Positions 1 to 8,396 of a stretch of DNA of 64,000 bases are shown here, piece by piece. The stretch is from Enterococcus_D entomosocium. GTDB taxonomy: Bacteria > Bacillota > Bacilli > Lactobacillales > Enterococcaceae. The position numbers and the translations under genes are program-made. The stretch is from assembly GCF_030441895.1 (NCBI RefSeq), contig NZ_JARJAS010000010.1. One strand, given 5' to 3'. The stretch's first letter is position 1. Each line of letters opens with the position of its first letter. The notes under the pieces are model-generated. The model saw only the letters and a list, made by a program, of their open reading frames with translations, did no database searches and was not told the DNA's origin.

Positions 1-38
1 AATAGGTACTTGAACTACCCAAAATGAATAAAAAAAAC

Positions 39-79
39 AAGGAGCACTCGAAAAATCACATGATTTTCGAGTGCTCCTT
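39..79. terminator. bidirectional rho-independent terminator
   Basis: A 16-bp perfect inverted repeat (39-54 with 64-79) encloses a 9-nt loop. It has an A-run on its left and a T-rich tract on its right, so it can stop transcripts from both sides. On the minus strand it lies about 65 bp past the stop of the transglutaminase gene and so ends the moxR operon. Confidence 0.85.
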
Positions 80-145
80 ATATTTTAGAGAGCGTAACTA
101 GTTAACTTATGTCACGCCCCCTTTTTTGTCGTTTCTCCTCACTGC

Positions 146-2284
146 TTAGTTGATTTTTTTCAGCTGACTGATTTGGGCAGCGACTTGCTTCAAGAAGGCT
201 TCTTGACCAGCCGGCTGTTCCTGGCTGTAAAGGTAGGCTTCGTATTGCTGCGTCAAGCGGATAAAATCACCATGAAACAGTGGATAGAATGCTTCGAGTC
301 GTTGGGCATAATCGATCAACGGCTCCGCCTCGTTACGGTACAAAACTTTCGTCGTTTGCCTTAAAAACAAAGGATAGGCAGTAACTAGCGGCTGTTTGTT
401 AAAGCGGCAGATCAACCATAAATGAATACGGAAAAACGAATGGCGGAAATAGAAAAGTAGGCCAAGTCCTAGGAGAGCTAAGCCTCCAAAGAAGCCATTA
501 CGCAGCGTTTGTTTCAGCTCCTCAGTCAACCAAACATCATCGGTAACCGCGGCTGTTGCCGAACTGCTGGTCGTGGTTTCACTACTTTCTGTTTCCGTGC
601 TGCTCGTTGGTATTGTCTCGCTGCTAGCGGTCGGCGTTTCTTCGGAGCTAGTAGATTCTTGAGTCAACACGGGACGATCTGGATTTTGGAAACTAGGTGT
701 CGGTTCAAAAGGCACCCAACCGTATCCGTCAAAGTAGACTTCCACCCACGAGTGGGCATTCAAGTTGCGAACGGTATAGGTAGTGATGCCGTTTTCTGTT
801 GTAGGAGAGCCGGGAGAAAAGCCTTTTGCCCAGCGAGCAGGGATCTCTAAACTCCGTAGTAGAACGACCATTGCCGTGGAAAAATTGTCGCAGTAGCCGA
901 CTTGTGATTCAAATAAAAATTGATCAACGTAATCTTGCTCTTCTGCAGGCACGACGGCATCGGTCTTGGAATAGCGAAATACTAGCGGATCTTTCAAATA
1001 GCTTTCAATTGCGGTGACTCGGTCAAACAGACTGTTGCTGTCAGTGGTGATCTCAGCGGCGAGATCTCGTACCCGCTGCGGCAAAGAATCGGGTAATTGG
1101 ATATAATCGATCGGAGAATCCGGATAGATCAAAGGCAGATTTTGAAGATTTTCTGCGGAAAAATCTGGATGGTCCCAATCGAGGGTCAAGGCCGTGTCTG
1201 GTAGCGAATCAATCAAATCGACCCGTTGAATAGCGTCGCTGATTTGAAAGCCACGTGCGCCGCTTTCAAGGGATAACCTACTGCGGCCATAGGGCAATGG
1301 CACATAGTCTCCATGGTTTTGGAATTGGATCCGCACTTGTTCATTCTCAGGATAGGTTTGTTGATAGCTCTGGTCAGCGATGGTGACATCGTCTGCTTCC
1401 AAGCGAACGTCTTCGCGGCTCGTACTGATCCAGCCTTTACCAGAATAAAAGTCTTTGCTTTCCACCCGCCAGTAATGCGGGGTTTCTTGTTGCGCTTCAA
1501 ATAAAATCGTCGCATCATCAAGTAGTGGTCCGCCTAATTGACGATCATTTTCACTGAAACCCGTGCGAGAACCAGTGGGGGTGCCATGTTCTTCAATAAA
1601 TTGATAAAAACCCAGCTGATTCAGATTTGTCCGTATAGGCGTGGAACGGGCTGCCAACTGATCCCGCACGCTCGTCTGCGGCAAGTAGACAGCAGTGACG
1701 GCTAAGCCACCAATCAATAGCATCACGCCAAACCAAGGGGCGATCGTTTGACTGGATTGAAAGGCGCTGCGCTGGATCATGGAAGAAGCCAGCGCGCAAA
1801 GAAAAATACCGATCAAATGCCACGTCAAATCAAATTGATTAAAAATCACGACTGTCAGCAAGTAGCCGATCATGGTACCGTAAATCAAGAAAAAGCGTTG
1901 ATAAGCAATCGGTAAGATCGCTAAAAACAAGACCCAACTAACGATCAATGTCACCGCCGCCAGTTCGGTGATATAGCCGACCTCACCACTGAGGATCTCT
2001 TGAAAGGCACGGTGCAGGTCTAGCCAAAAACGCAGTAGCCAATCAAAAGAAAAGGCAGTCCCATAAGGAAAGATCCGATACAAGACGATCAGCCAAGCGG
2101 CTGCCAGCAAAGGCAAACTGTAACGGACTTTCGGCACGATGGTCAAAATCAAACAGACACTAAAGGCATAAGTTAAAAGGGTGAACTGATTGCCAAGGTC
2201 ATAAACTGCGATAAACGGCAAGATCACCAGTGATAGACTGAGAAAGGTCAAAAGACCAATCAGTGCTTTCTTAATAAATCTCAT
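146..2284 (-). CDS. membrane transglutaminase-like protein (TgpA / DUF3488 type)
   Basis: This 712-residue membrane protein has about five to six N-terminal membrane segments (residues 10-200), an extracellular transglutaminase-like core, a Ser/Thr-rich linker (541-580), one more membrane segment (about 597-613) and a cytoplasmic tail. The papain-like triad is visible: Cys465 in VGYCDNFSTA, His511 in NAHSWVEVYF and Asp519. Its ATG overlaps the stop of the DUF58 gene by four bases, so the two are translationally coupled. MoxR, DUF58 and transglutaminase proteins form a widespread conserved trio. The trio is generally thought to be a MoxR-type chaperone or assembly system at the envelope, but no specific substrate is known. 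The family assignment is firm; the physiological role is not. Confidence 0.9.
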   Translation of the reverse strand: MRFIKKALIGLLTFLSLSLVILPFIAVYDLGNQFTLLTYAFSVCLILTIVPKVRYSLPLLAAAWLIVLYRIFPYGTAFSFDWLLRFWLDLHRAFQEILSGEVGYITELAAVTLIVSWVLFLAILPIAYQRFFLIYGTMIGYLLTVVIFNQFDLTWHLIGIFLCALASSMIQRSAFQSSQTIAPWFGVMLLIGGLAVTAVYLPQTSVRDQLAARSTPIRTNLNQLGFYQFIEEHGTPTGSRTGFSENDRQLGGPLLDDATILFEAQQETPHYWRVESKDFYSGKGWISTSREDVRLEADDVTIADQSYQQTYPENEQVRIQFQNHGDYVPLPYGRSRLSLESGARGFQISDAIQRVDLIDSLPDTALTLDWDHPDFSAENLQNLPLIYPDSPIDYIQLPDSLPQRVRDLAAEITTDSNSLFDRVTAIESYLKDPLVFRYSKTDAVVPAEEQDYVDQFLFESQVGYCDNFSTAMVVLLRSLEIPARWAKGFSPGSPTTENGITTYTVRNLNAHSWVEVYFDGYGWVPFEPTPSFQNPDRPVLTQESTSSEETPTASSETIPTSSTETESSETTTSSSATAAVTDDVWLTEELKQTLRNGFFGGLALLGLGLLFYFRHSFFRIHLWLICRFNKQPLVTAYPLFLRQTTKVLYRNEAEPLIDYAQRLEAFYPLFHGDFIRLTQQYEAYLYSQEQPAGQEAFLKQVAAQISQLKKIN

Positions 2285-3324
2285 CCTACCACCTCCTCAA
2301 GTTCATTCAACTGCCTCATTAAATCAGCGTAGGTAAACACTTGGCAGCTGTTTTTTGCTTCCAACTGACTGAGGTAGTTTTCCAGTTGTGGGGTGAAAAC
2401 CGGGGTAATGAAGATAAGATGGCTGCCAGTCAAGAGCGGTACTCCTTCAGGAACTTTCTCGAAGGGAAGGATCTGGGCATAGGCAGCGGCATCCGTTTGG
2501 TAAGGGGAAGTCAATCCGTCACCAATCAAGAGCGGCTGAAAAAGTCGTTGATTTTGTGAGAAATGGTGGATCGAATAAAACAGTGTCAAGGTCTCTTCAA
2601 AAGCAGGATGATCTTCTCCCCAAAAAAGCAGAAAGATGTCTTGTTCTTCTTCGTATTCTCGTTCGCGATAGATCAATTCCTGTTGTTTGCTGGATAATTT
2701 CCAATCGATATTTTTTAATGAATCCCCTAACTGGTATTGACGGAACTGTCGAATAGAAAAATTGGGTTCCCCGTGGGTTTGGCTGCGGACTTGCTGTTTA
2801 AAAAATGGCAATAGGGCAACGGCTTCTAGCTTCAATTTCGGTAGGATCAAAATCGATTGTTTCGCACCTGCAGCGTAGCTTTTTTCAAAAAAGCCAAAGA
2901 GATCATGGCTGTACAATTGAACGGGCAATTCTTCATAGCTGCCGCGCTCCTTTGGGGTCCAAGGCAGATGGAGCCGAATCAGATTGCCTCGATAAAAGGC
3001 GCTGTGATGACTATTCTTGAAACGATCGTCAAACTGCAAGGTGAAATCGACCAGCGGCAGCAGCGTCGGGCGATACTTGAAGACTTGCAGCGGTAAGGTG
3101 ATCGCTGTCTGTGTTTCAGCTTGGATCGATTCTTCTAAAACGATTTGGACCTTCTTGAGGGAGGGCAGCAAGAATACTGCGTCAAGCAACAATAACAGAG
3201 TCAGTAAAAACCAGAGGCTCCAACCGGCATTATTATTAAAGATCACACAGTAAGCCAGCAGCAAAAAATAGGCAGCGCTAAACAACAGGAGGCGCAGCAC
3301 GCGTTCAAGCTTTTTTTTCTTCAT
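2281..3324 (-). CDS. DUF58 domain-containing membrane protein
   Basis: This protein of 347 residues has two closely spaced hydrophobic segments near its N-terminus (about residues 10-55), followed by a soluble region. The soluble region carries the DUF58 hallmark around LGDSLKNIDWKLSSKQQEL (about 200-220), which includes the conserved D-x-x-x-x-I-D-W-K pattern. It lies between moxR (2-bp gap) and the transglutaminase gene (4-bp overlap), so it is the middle gene of a three-gene operon. DUF58 proteins have a von Willebrand A-like fold in related families and usually work with a MoxR ATPase. The direct partner is probably the upstream ATPase, and the target is unknown. The start is ATG with an AGGAAA-type ribosome site. 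Confidence 0.88.
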   Translation of the reverse strand: MKKKKLERVLRLLLFSAAYFLLLAYCVIFNNNAGWSLWFLLTLLLLLDAVFLLPSLKKVQIVLEESIQAETQTAITLPLQVFKYRPTLLPLVDFTLQFDDRFKNSHHSAFYRGNLIRLHLPWTPKERGSYEELPVQLYSHDLFGFFEKSYAAGAKQSILILPKLKLEAVALLPFFKQQVRSQTHGEPNFSIRQFRQYQLGDSLKNIDWKLSSKQQELIYREREYEEEQDIFLLFWGEDHPAFEETLTLFYSIHHFSQNQRLFQPLLIGDGLTSPYQTDAAAYAQILPFEKVPEGVPLLTGSHLIFITPVFTPQLENYLSQLEAKNSCQVFTYADLMRQLNELEEVVG

Positions 3325-3326
3325 CG

Positions 3327-4265
3327 CTATTTCCTCGTAGGGACAGGCACCCGTTGGATCATCTGTTTCATCAAATCTGAAAGGGTCTCCGCGCTAGCAT
3401 GAACGCCGCCTTTCAGTAATAAACGATGACCGAAGACTGCTGGTAAAATTCGCTGCAAGTCTTGCGGCGTGACAAAGGTCCGTCCTTCCGTCAACGCTAA
3501 CGCTTTTGCCCCTTTTAAGAAGGCGATCCCACCACGAGGACTGATACCAAGGTCAATGGCATTATGCTGGCGGCTCGCTTGAACCAGCTGCAATGCGTAA
3601 CGGGCGACCCGCTCATCGACATACACGTCGTCCACCATCGCTTTCAAAGCGGTCACTTCATCAGCATGTAAAATGGTTTGGATCTGATCCAAGCTTTGCT
3701 GTCGTTTTCCAGTCAAGAGGGCGAGCTCATCTTGAAAATCTGGGTAACCGATATGCAGGCGGAACAAAAAACGATCCAATTGGGCTTCGGGCAAGGGATA
3801 CGTTCCTTCATATTCGATTGGGTTTTGGGTAGCTAACACAAAAAAGTGGGGACTCAATGGGTACGTTTGATTGTCGATGGTGACATGATTTTCTGACATG
3901 GCTTCTAAGAGCGAGGCTTGCGTCCTTGGTGTGGTTCGGTTGATCTCATCTGCCAAGAGGACGGAGGTGAAGATCGGGCCGGGACGAAACTCGAACTGGT
4001 GGCTTTGGGAATTAAAAATCGACACACCTAACACATCGTTAGGTAAAAGGTCTGGGGTAAACTGTACCCGCTTGTAGTCACTTTGAATGGCTTTGGCTAA
4101 CGATTTGACCAACATCGTTTTCCCAACACCAGGGATATCTTCGAATAAAACGTGTCCGCCAGCAAGCAGCGCAGCCACGGTAAATTGGATCACATCTCGT
4201 TTGCCTAAAATCACTTTTTCCACTTCTGCGATCAAGGCATCTATTTTTTGTAATTCAGCGGTCAT
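3327..4265 (-). CDS. MoxR family AAA+ ATPase
   Basis: This 312-residue AAA+ ATPase has Walker A at GVGKT (residues 46-50) and Walker B at LLADE (103-107). A sensor-type Asn lies in the ATQNPIEYEGTYPLPEAQ region, and the C-terminal lid carries the ISPRGG motif. It is the first gene of the minus-strand trio with DUF58 and transglutaminase proteins. The start codon is preceded by GGGAGG at good spacing. MoxR proteins act as chaperone-like ATPases that remodel or insert cofactors into VWA-type partners, and the adjacent DUF58 protein is the natural candidate. The likely promoter is at 4295-4323. Confidence 0.93.
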   Translation of the reverse strand: MTAELQKIDALIAEVEKVILGKRDVIQFTVAALLAGGHVLFEDIPGVGKTMLVKSLAKAIQSDYKRVQFTPDLLPNDVLGVSIFNSQSHQFEFRPGPIFTSVLLADEINRTTPRTQASLLEAMSENHVTIDNQTYPLSPHFFVLATQNPIEYEGTYPLPEAQLDRFLFRLHIGYPDFQDELALLTGKRQQSLDQIQTILHADEVTALKAMVDDVYVDERVARYALQLVQASRQHNAIDLGISPRGGIAFLKGAKALALTEGRTFVTPQDLQRILPAVFGHRLLLKGGVHASAETLSDLMKQMIQRVPVPTRK

Positions 4266-4294
4266 CTGATAACCTCCCTACATTCGTTTCTTCC

Positions 4295-4323
4295 ATTGTA
4301 ACGGTTTTCTAGGACTGTCGCAA
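4295..4323 (-). promoter_or_regulatory. promoter of the moxR operon
   Basis: On the minus strand, TTGCGA (4323-4318) and TACAAT (4300-4295) are separated by 17 bp and lie 30 bp before the moxR start. This is a plausible sigma-A promoter read from sequence only. Confidence 0.6.
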
Positions 4324-4402
4324 TTTTCGTGTAACAATTAAAGAAAATTTCAAGAATATTCAAAAAAAGAAAAATCCTTTCTGCGGATTTGCGAAAGAAA
4401 AA

Positions 4403-4433
4403 CAAAAAACTTCCGAAGCGTTTCCTCGGAAGT
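4403..4433 (-). terminator. terminator after the FAD-binding protein gene
   Basis: The repeat ACTTCCGA / TCGGAAGT (4409-4416 with 4426-4433) has a T-run on the minus strand side. It lies just past the stop codon at 4458 and separates the FAD gene from the moxR promoter. Confidence 0.75.
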
Positions 4434-4457
4434 TTGCGTTTGATAGAAAAGAAGCGA

Positions 4458-6299
4458 CTAGAAGATGTGGTGTAAGAGGTCAGCGGCGATCTGGTCCGCC
4501 TGCCGTAAATTCCAAGCATCGGTTCCTGGCTGAGCAGTGGCAGCCGTCAGCCAGTGGATGCCTTCTGTGGGAATCCCGAAACAATAGAGGGCAGTGTAGG
4601 GGCGTTCATCTGGTCCAAGGACCTGATTGGTCTCAGGATCGATGGCGATAGCACCCGTCTCAAAAGGCACCTCATTGGGTATCGGCAACCGGTGCGGGTG
4701 AATGATCCGATCGTTTAGCAGTTGCCGCAACAAGGAATTGTTGGTTCGACGAATCGCTGTCGATGGAATGCGGGCCTCAATTAGTTGCGTCGCGTGATAG
4801 CGTGTGTCGGGAAATCGCTTTGAATACGTACAATAAGCCTCCTCAATCTCAACAGTCATGTCAGGACCTAGTAAGGTCACCACTCCGGCTTCCATCAAGG
4901 CGACCAGTTCCTGCAGTCGTTGAACCGGCGGACCGATCGATAAAAAGCTGTTAAAGGGAACGAAAGACTGCCAAAAGAGTGTTTTCAGGTCTTTTGCTGG
5001 CATTAGCTGATGATCGAGAACAAACCGAATCGGGTCACGCAGATCTTTGAAGACTTCCAAGGCACTGCTGATAGGTCCCGCTAGATTGCCTTTTTCGGCA
5101 TCTTGGATTTGGGTACGTAATAGCGCAATGAAAAAGTCTTGCAAGGACTGCTGCTCTTTCTGAGCAAAGGGATCGGCTAGTTGGTGCCATGACCACCATT
5201 CCCTCTTAGGAAGCTGCCATTTTTTTAGCAAGTCTTCAGATCCTTCCGTGGCAACAAAGGCGGTGGTAAAAGCGTCAAGCTGCTCTTTGTCAAGCCGCTG
5301 TTTTTCTAAAAGCAGCGTCTGATAATAGACGAGTTCTGCCTCTTTCTTTAAATAGAAGAGCAGTGTCTTGCCAGCAACCGTTTTGGCTGCTTGCCAAGCA
5401 GCTAGGCGTTCAGGGGTCAAAAAAACGGGCTTTCGCTGCTGCGTTGGTGTTTTTTGATTGCGGCCACGAGGATGATACGGGACACCCCGACGAGAACCGG
5501 CGATGATTTGCGGTTCTTCACCAGAAGGTTGATAGACGAGGGATTCATTGACTTTGACGAAGGTTCCGCCCCGACCACTGGTCAAGCGGGTGACGTAATC
5601 GTAAAAGGCAAGTCCTAGTCCCCGTAAAATCACAGGTTCTCCGGCTTTCACAGCCGTTAGATCCGTATCTGCCGCATTGGCTGGCGGTGCATAAAACCAG
5701 CCATTATTTTCTGCGGCAGCCGCCAATTGTTGTTCCCCTGATGACAGTTGGGCCTGTGAATGGCCTGTAGCTAAGACGACGGCATCAACAAGGAATGTTT
5801 GGTGAGCCGACGTCAACTGGTAGCGATTTTTGGAAAGAGGGATCAAAGAGCTGACCCTGTCTGACAGATGGTTGACGGTAATGGATTCAGGTAGCTCTAT
5901 TAACAACTGCTGATAAAACCACTGTTGATAGAGTCCATATAACGCCCGCGAGCAATGCCCGTTAGGATCAAGTGAATCAAGTGCTGTGCATTTCGCAACG
6001 AGCTCAGGGGCATGCGTGGCTGCGAAATGTTTCCCTTCTGTCACTGCCCATTCGTATAAGGTAGGTCCTTTGACCACGGGGCCGCCGGTGCTTAATGTGT
6101 CATCCGTGAAAAGGGTGACTTGGCTGGTCACAGAATTCAATAGCAAATCTGCCGATTGGTCCGTGCGCCAAACTGCCCCAGGAAGAAAAGGATCAAACAG
6201 CAGCAAGTCGATGGCTTGTTTGTTTTGTTTGCTATGAGCAATCAGCCGTTCTGAAAGTGAAAGTCCACGAGGACCAGCACCAATGATCGCTATTTTCAT
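4458..6299 (-). CDS. FAD/NAD(P)-binding protein of the lysine/ornithine-monooxygenase-like type
   Basis: This protein of 613 residues opens with a dinucleotide-binding loop, IAIIGAGPRGLSLSERL. Such loops are typical of the NAD_binding_9 / FAD_NAD(P)-binding group, whose members are mostly of unknown function. ATG at 6299 is preferred over an upstream TTG because GAGGTGG sits directly ahead of it. There is no signal peptide or membrane segment, so it should be cytoplasmic. It follows the ROK regulator gene by 37 bp with no terminator between them, so the two are probably one transcript. That would put it under the same sugar-linked repressor, but no substrate can be named from sequence. A second glycine motif (VVLATGHSQAQLS, near residue 190) fits a two-dinucleotide flavoenzyme. 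Confidence 0.8.
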   Translation of the reverse strand: MKIAIIGAGPRGLSLSERLIAHSKQNKQAIDLLLFDPFLPGAVWRTDQSADLLLNSVTSQVTLFTDDTLSTGGPVVKGPTLYEWAVTEGKHFAATHAPELVAKCTALDSLDPNGHCSRALYGLYQQWFYQQLLIELPESITVNHLSDRVSSLIPLSKNRYQLTSAHQTFLVDAVVLATGHSQAQLSSGEQQLAAAAENNGWFYAPPANAADTDLTAVKAGEPVILRGLGLAFYDYVTRLTSGRGGTFVKVNESLVYQPSGEEPQIIAGSRRGVPYHPRGRNQKTPTQQRKPVFLTPERLAAWQAAKTVAGKTLLFYLKKEAELVYYQTLLLEKQRLDKEQLDAFTTAFVATEGSEDLLKKWQLPKREWWSWHQLADPFAQKEQQSLQDFFIALLRTQIQDAEKGNLAGPISSALEVFKDLRDPIRFVLDHQLMPAKDLKTLFWQSFVPFNSFLSIGPPVQRLQELVALMEAGVVTLLGPDMTVEIEEAYCTYSKRFPDTRYHATQLIEARIPSTAIRRTNNSLLRQLLNDRIIHPHRLPIPNEVPFETGAIAIDPETNQVLGPDERPYTALYCFGIPTEGIHWLTAATAQPGTDAWNLRQADQIAADLLHHIF

Positions 6300-6336
6300 A
6301 TCACACCACCTCAATTATTCTATGGTCTTTGTGTCA

Positions 6337-7332
6337 TCAACGGGCTAAGTCAAAAGGTGTCTTGCGGAAAATCAGCCAGTGCATGCCTAGCACCATGGCT
6401 TCCTCGATAGCATCGATATAATGGAAAGCGGGCTGATTGGGTTGTTGCTGCAGCAATGGATTTTTTTGGATCGCGTCTAAGAGATCGGTTTTTACTGCAT
6501 CACTGCTGGCTAAAAAGATACAGTGGGGGGCAAAAGCTGCATTGTAAAATGGCAGTAAGCTTGTCAGGCGCTGGACCAAAGCCGTGCGGTCTTGCGGTGC
6601 CCCTTGATCCAAGTAGCCGGGTAAAAATTTTGCCTCTCCCGCTAGGGCATCTTTTCCTTCTAAAAGCGCACCATTGACTAGGAGCGTGATACCGGGCATG
6701 CTTTTTTCGGGATTGTACATGCCAACGATGGTTTGCTGCAAGGAGATCTGTTGGGCGATGCAATAGCCGATTGTTAAAATATGGGCATCGTTTTGACAGT
6801 AGAAGGGCAGTGCAGTGACCTCTGCCACGAGGGCTGCCAGCTGCCAACCGTTAAATTTTTCATACCAGCTGGAAGTCACGGTTCCTCTACTGATTTTTCC
6901 TGGTAAAAAGAGGGCGATCTGTTCCACAAAGGGAAATAATGCCAGCTCGTTCGTTACACATTCTTGAAAGCGGTGAGGGGCAACATCAGGAAAGGGCTGG
7001 TCGTGTTTTGCCAAAACCTTCCCCTTACGATCGATCAGCATGGACCAAAGAGCCAAGGAGCCATCGTGATCGATAAAGCTAAGCAAAAGAGAATGACCTC
7101 GGTCTTGATTTAGCTGATAGGTCACTGCTGGTCGTCCTAGCTCTTTTTGCTCCAGCGGACCTTTCGTGATTTCCCCCTCTGTTAACAATTCTTTTAATAA
7201 TGAGTTAGTGGTGACCATGCTGATGCCGGTTTTCTTCACTAAATCGGAGGCGAATAATGCCCCGTTTTGAAACAAAGTTTTTAAAACCAGCTGTTTGTTT
7301 TGCTGGCGAATGGTATGGGTGGTAGAAGCCAT
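6337..7332 (-). CDS. ROK family transcriptional regulator
   Basis: This 331-residue protein has an N-terminal winged helix-turn-helix (about 8-75, with SDLVKKTGISMVTTNSLLKE as the recognition region). It is followed by a degenerate ROK sugar-kinase fold. The ROK half lacks the zinc-binding Cys cluster and a clear kinase phosphate loop, so it probably acts as a sugar-sensing repressor and not as a kinase. AAGGAG precedes the ATG. It is divergent from the HAD phosphatase gene, and the shared 136-bp gap contains AT-rich palindromes that look like its operators. It lies at one edge of the mannoside-degradation region, so a mannose-type effector is a reasonable guess but unproven. Confidence 0.85.
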   Translation of the reverse strand: MASTTHTIRQQNKQLVLKTLFQNGALFASDLVKKTGISMVTTNSLLKELLTEGEITKGPLEQKELGRPAVTYQLNQDRGHSLLLSFIDHDGSLALWSMLIDRKGKVLAKHDQPFPDVAPHRFQECVTNELALFPFVEQIALFLPGKISRGTVTSSWYEKFNGWQLAALVAEVTALPFYCQNDAHILTIGYCIAQQISLQQTIVGMYNPEKSMPGITLLVNGALLEGKDALAGEAKFLPGYLDQGAPQDRTALVQRLTSLLPFYNAAFAPHCIFLASSDAVKTDLLDAIQKNPLLQQQPNQPAFHYIDAIEEAMVLGMHWLIFRKTPFDLAR

Positions 7333-7342
7333 AAATGTTCTC

Positions 7343-7365
7343 CTTAATGAAGTGATTTAATTAAG
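7343..7365. promoter_or_regulatory. second (imperfect) ROK-type operator
   Basis: CTTAAT and ATTAAG arms lie close to the start of the ROK gene. The right-hand half, TTAATTAAGTATAC, matches in inverted orientation the half-site AGTATACTTAATTA near 7431-7444. Two related sites flanking the divergent promoters suggest autoregulation by looping or co-operative binding. Confidence 0.5.
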
Positions 7366-7409
7366 TATACCGACGGGATGAAACGATGTAAAGTTTTTAA
7401 AAGACTGAC

Positions 7410-7460
7410 TTGACGGAAAACTTGAAAATAAGTATACTTAATTAATAACGTTAATTAAGT
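7410..7460 (+). promoter_or_regulatory. HAD gene promoter overlapped by palindromic operator
   Basis: TTGACG (7410-7415) and TATACT (7433-7438) are 17 bp apart. A palindrome with 9-bp arms, ACTTAATTA and TAATTAAGT (7436-7460), begins inside the -10 box. Binding there would block initiation, which is the geometry expected of repression by the adjacent ROK regulator. Confidence 0.7.
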
Positions 7461-7504
7461 GATTTGGAATGAAGAGGACACGAGGTAGAGGGGAAGAGAA
7501 ACGT

Positions 7505-8311
7505 ATGATCAAATTAGTCATCACAGATTTAGACGGTACATTTTTGAACAGCCAAGGCAGTTTTGATCGGCCTTATTATGAACAAGTCAGCCAACAAATG
7601 AAAGAAGCGGGTGTTGCTTTTGCTGCGTGTACCGGCAAACAGTGTGAACGAGTGGAAGAACTGTTTGGTGAAGCAGCAGCGGATGTTTGGATTCTTGGGG
7701 ATAGCGCGACCCGCATCAAACATCAAGGAGAGTACATCTTTGAATCGCTGCTGCCAAACGAATTAGGGCGGCGGATCATTGCGAAGCTCGCTGCGATTGC
7801 GCAAGATCATGTGATCATCGCTTGTACACCGACTGCGGCGTACATTGCTGACACAACCAATGAAGCGGATGCGCAGAAAGTGCGTGGCTCTTATCGGGTG
7901 GTCAAAACGGTGGCGGATTATCAAACTATCACAGAAGATTTTGTGAAGCTCACTATTTTTGATCCCAAACTACGTTGTTTTGAGCATGTCCAACAGTTAA
8001 GCGAATTTACCAATGAAGCGTACATCGTGGCTTCGGAAGCCGCTTGGATCGATATCACCAATCAAGGCGTCCACAAAGGAACGACTGTGGCACACTTGCA
8101 AGAATTGCTGCACGTCACACCCGAGGAGACAATGGTTTTCGGCGATGGCTTGAACGATTTGGAGTTGATGGCAGCTGGCACGTTTAGTTTCGCCATGAGC
8201 AATGCCTTTGAGGAAGTCAAGGCAGCGGCAGCGTTTGTGACCAAATCAAACGATGAAAATGGCGTGCTGAAAACTATCGAACGTCTGTTACCGCTACAAA
8301 TGAAACAATAA
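7505..8311 (+). CDS. Cof-type HAD hydrolase (sugar-phosphate phosphatase-like)
   Basis: This protein has 268 residues from the ATG at 7505, which has AGGGGA ten bases upstream; an ATG 36 bases earlier has no ribosome site. The HAD nucleophile motif is DLDGTFLNS at the N-terminus, and the C-terminal metal-binding motif is GDGLNDLEL. The intervening cap is of the Cof type (C2). These enzymes dephosphorylate sugar phosphates, often hexose 6-phosphates, and nucleotide cofactors. Its promoter is overlapped by the presumed ROK operator. Its place next to the mannosidases suggests a mannose phosphate or similar substrate, but substrate cannot be read from the sequence. Confidence 0.88.
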   Translation: MIKLVITDLDGTFLNSQGSFDRPYYEQVSQQMKEAGVAFAACTGKQCERVEELFGEAAADVWILGDSATRIKHQGEYIFESLLPNELGRRIIAKLAAIAQDHVIIACTPTAAYIADTTNEADAQKVRGSYRVVKTVADYQTITEDFVKLTIFDPKLRCFEHVQQLSEFTNEAYIVASEAAWIDITNQGVHKGTTVAHLQELLHVTPEETMVFGDGLNDLELMAAGTFSFAMSNAFEEVKAAAAFVTKSNDENGVLKTIERLLPLQMKQ

Positions 8312-8396
8312 AAAAATCGCTCCCTGGCAGGGACAGCGTGCACTTTCAATTGACTGAAAGTAGACTGCTGCCTGTTGCTAAGGAGCGGTTTTTTCG
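8311..8396. terminator. long nested bidirectional terminator
   Basis: Three nested stems lie between convergent genes: CGCTCC/GGAGCG (8318-8323 with 8382-8387), GGCAG/CTGCC (8326-8330 with 8368-8372) and ACTTTCA/TGAAAGT (8342-8348 with 8355-8361). An A-run is on the left and a T-run on the right. It can end both the HAD and the GH92 transcripts. Confidence 0.75.
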
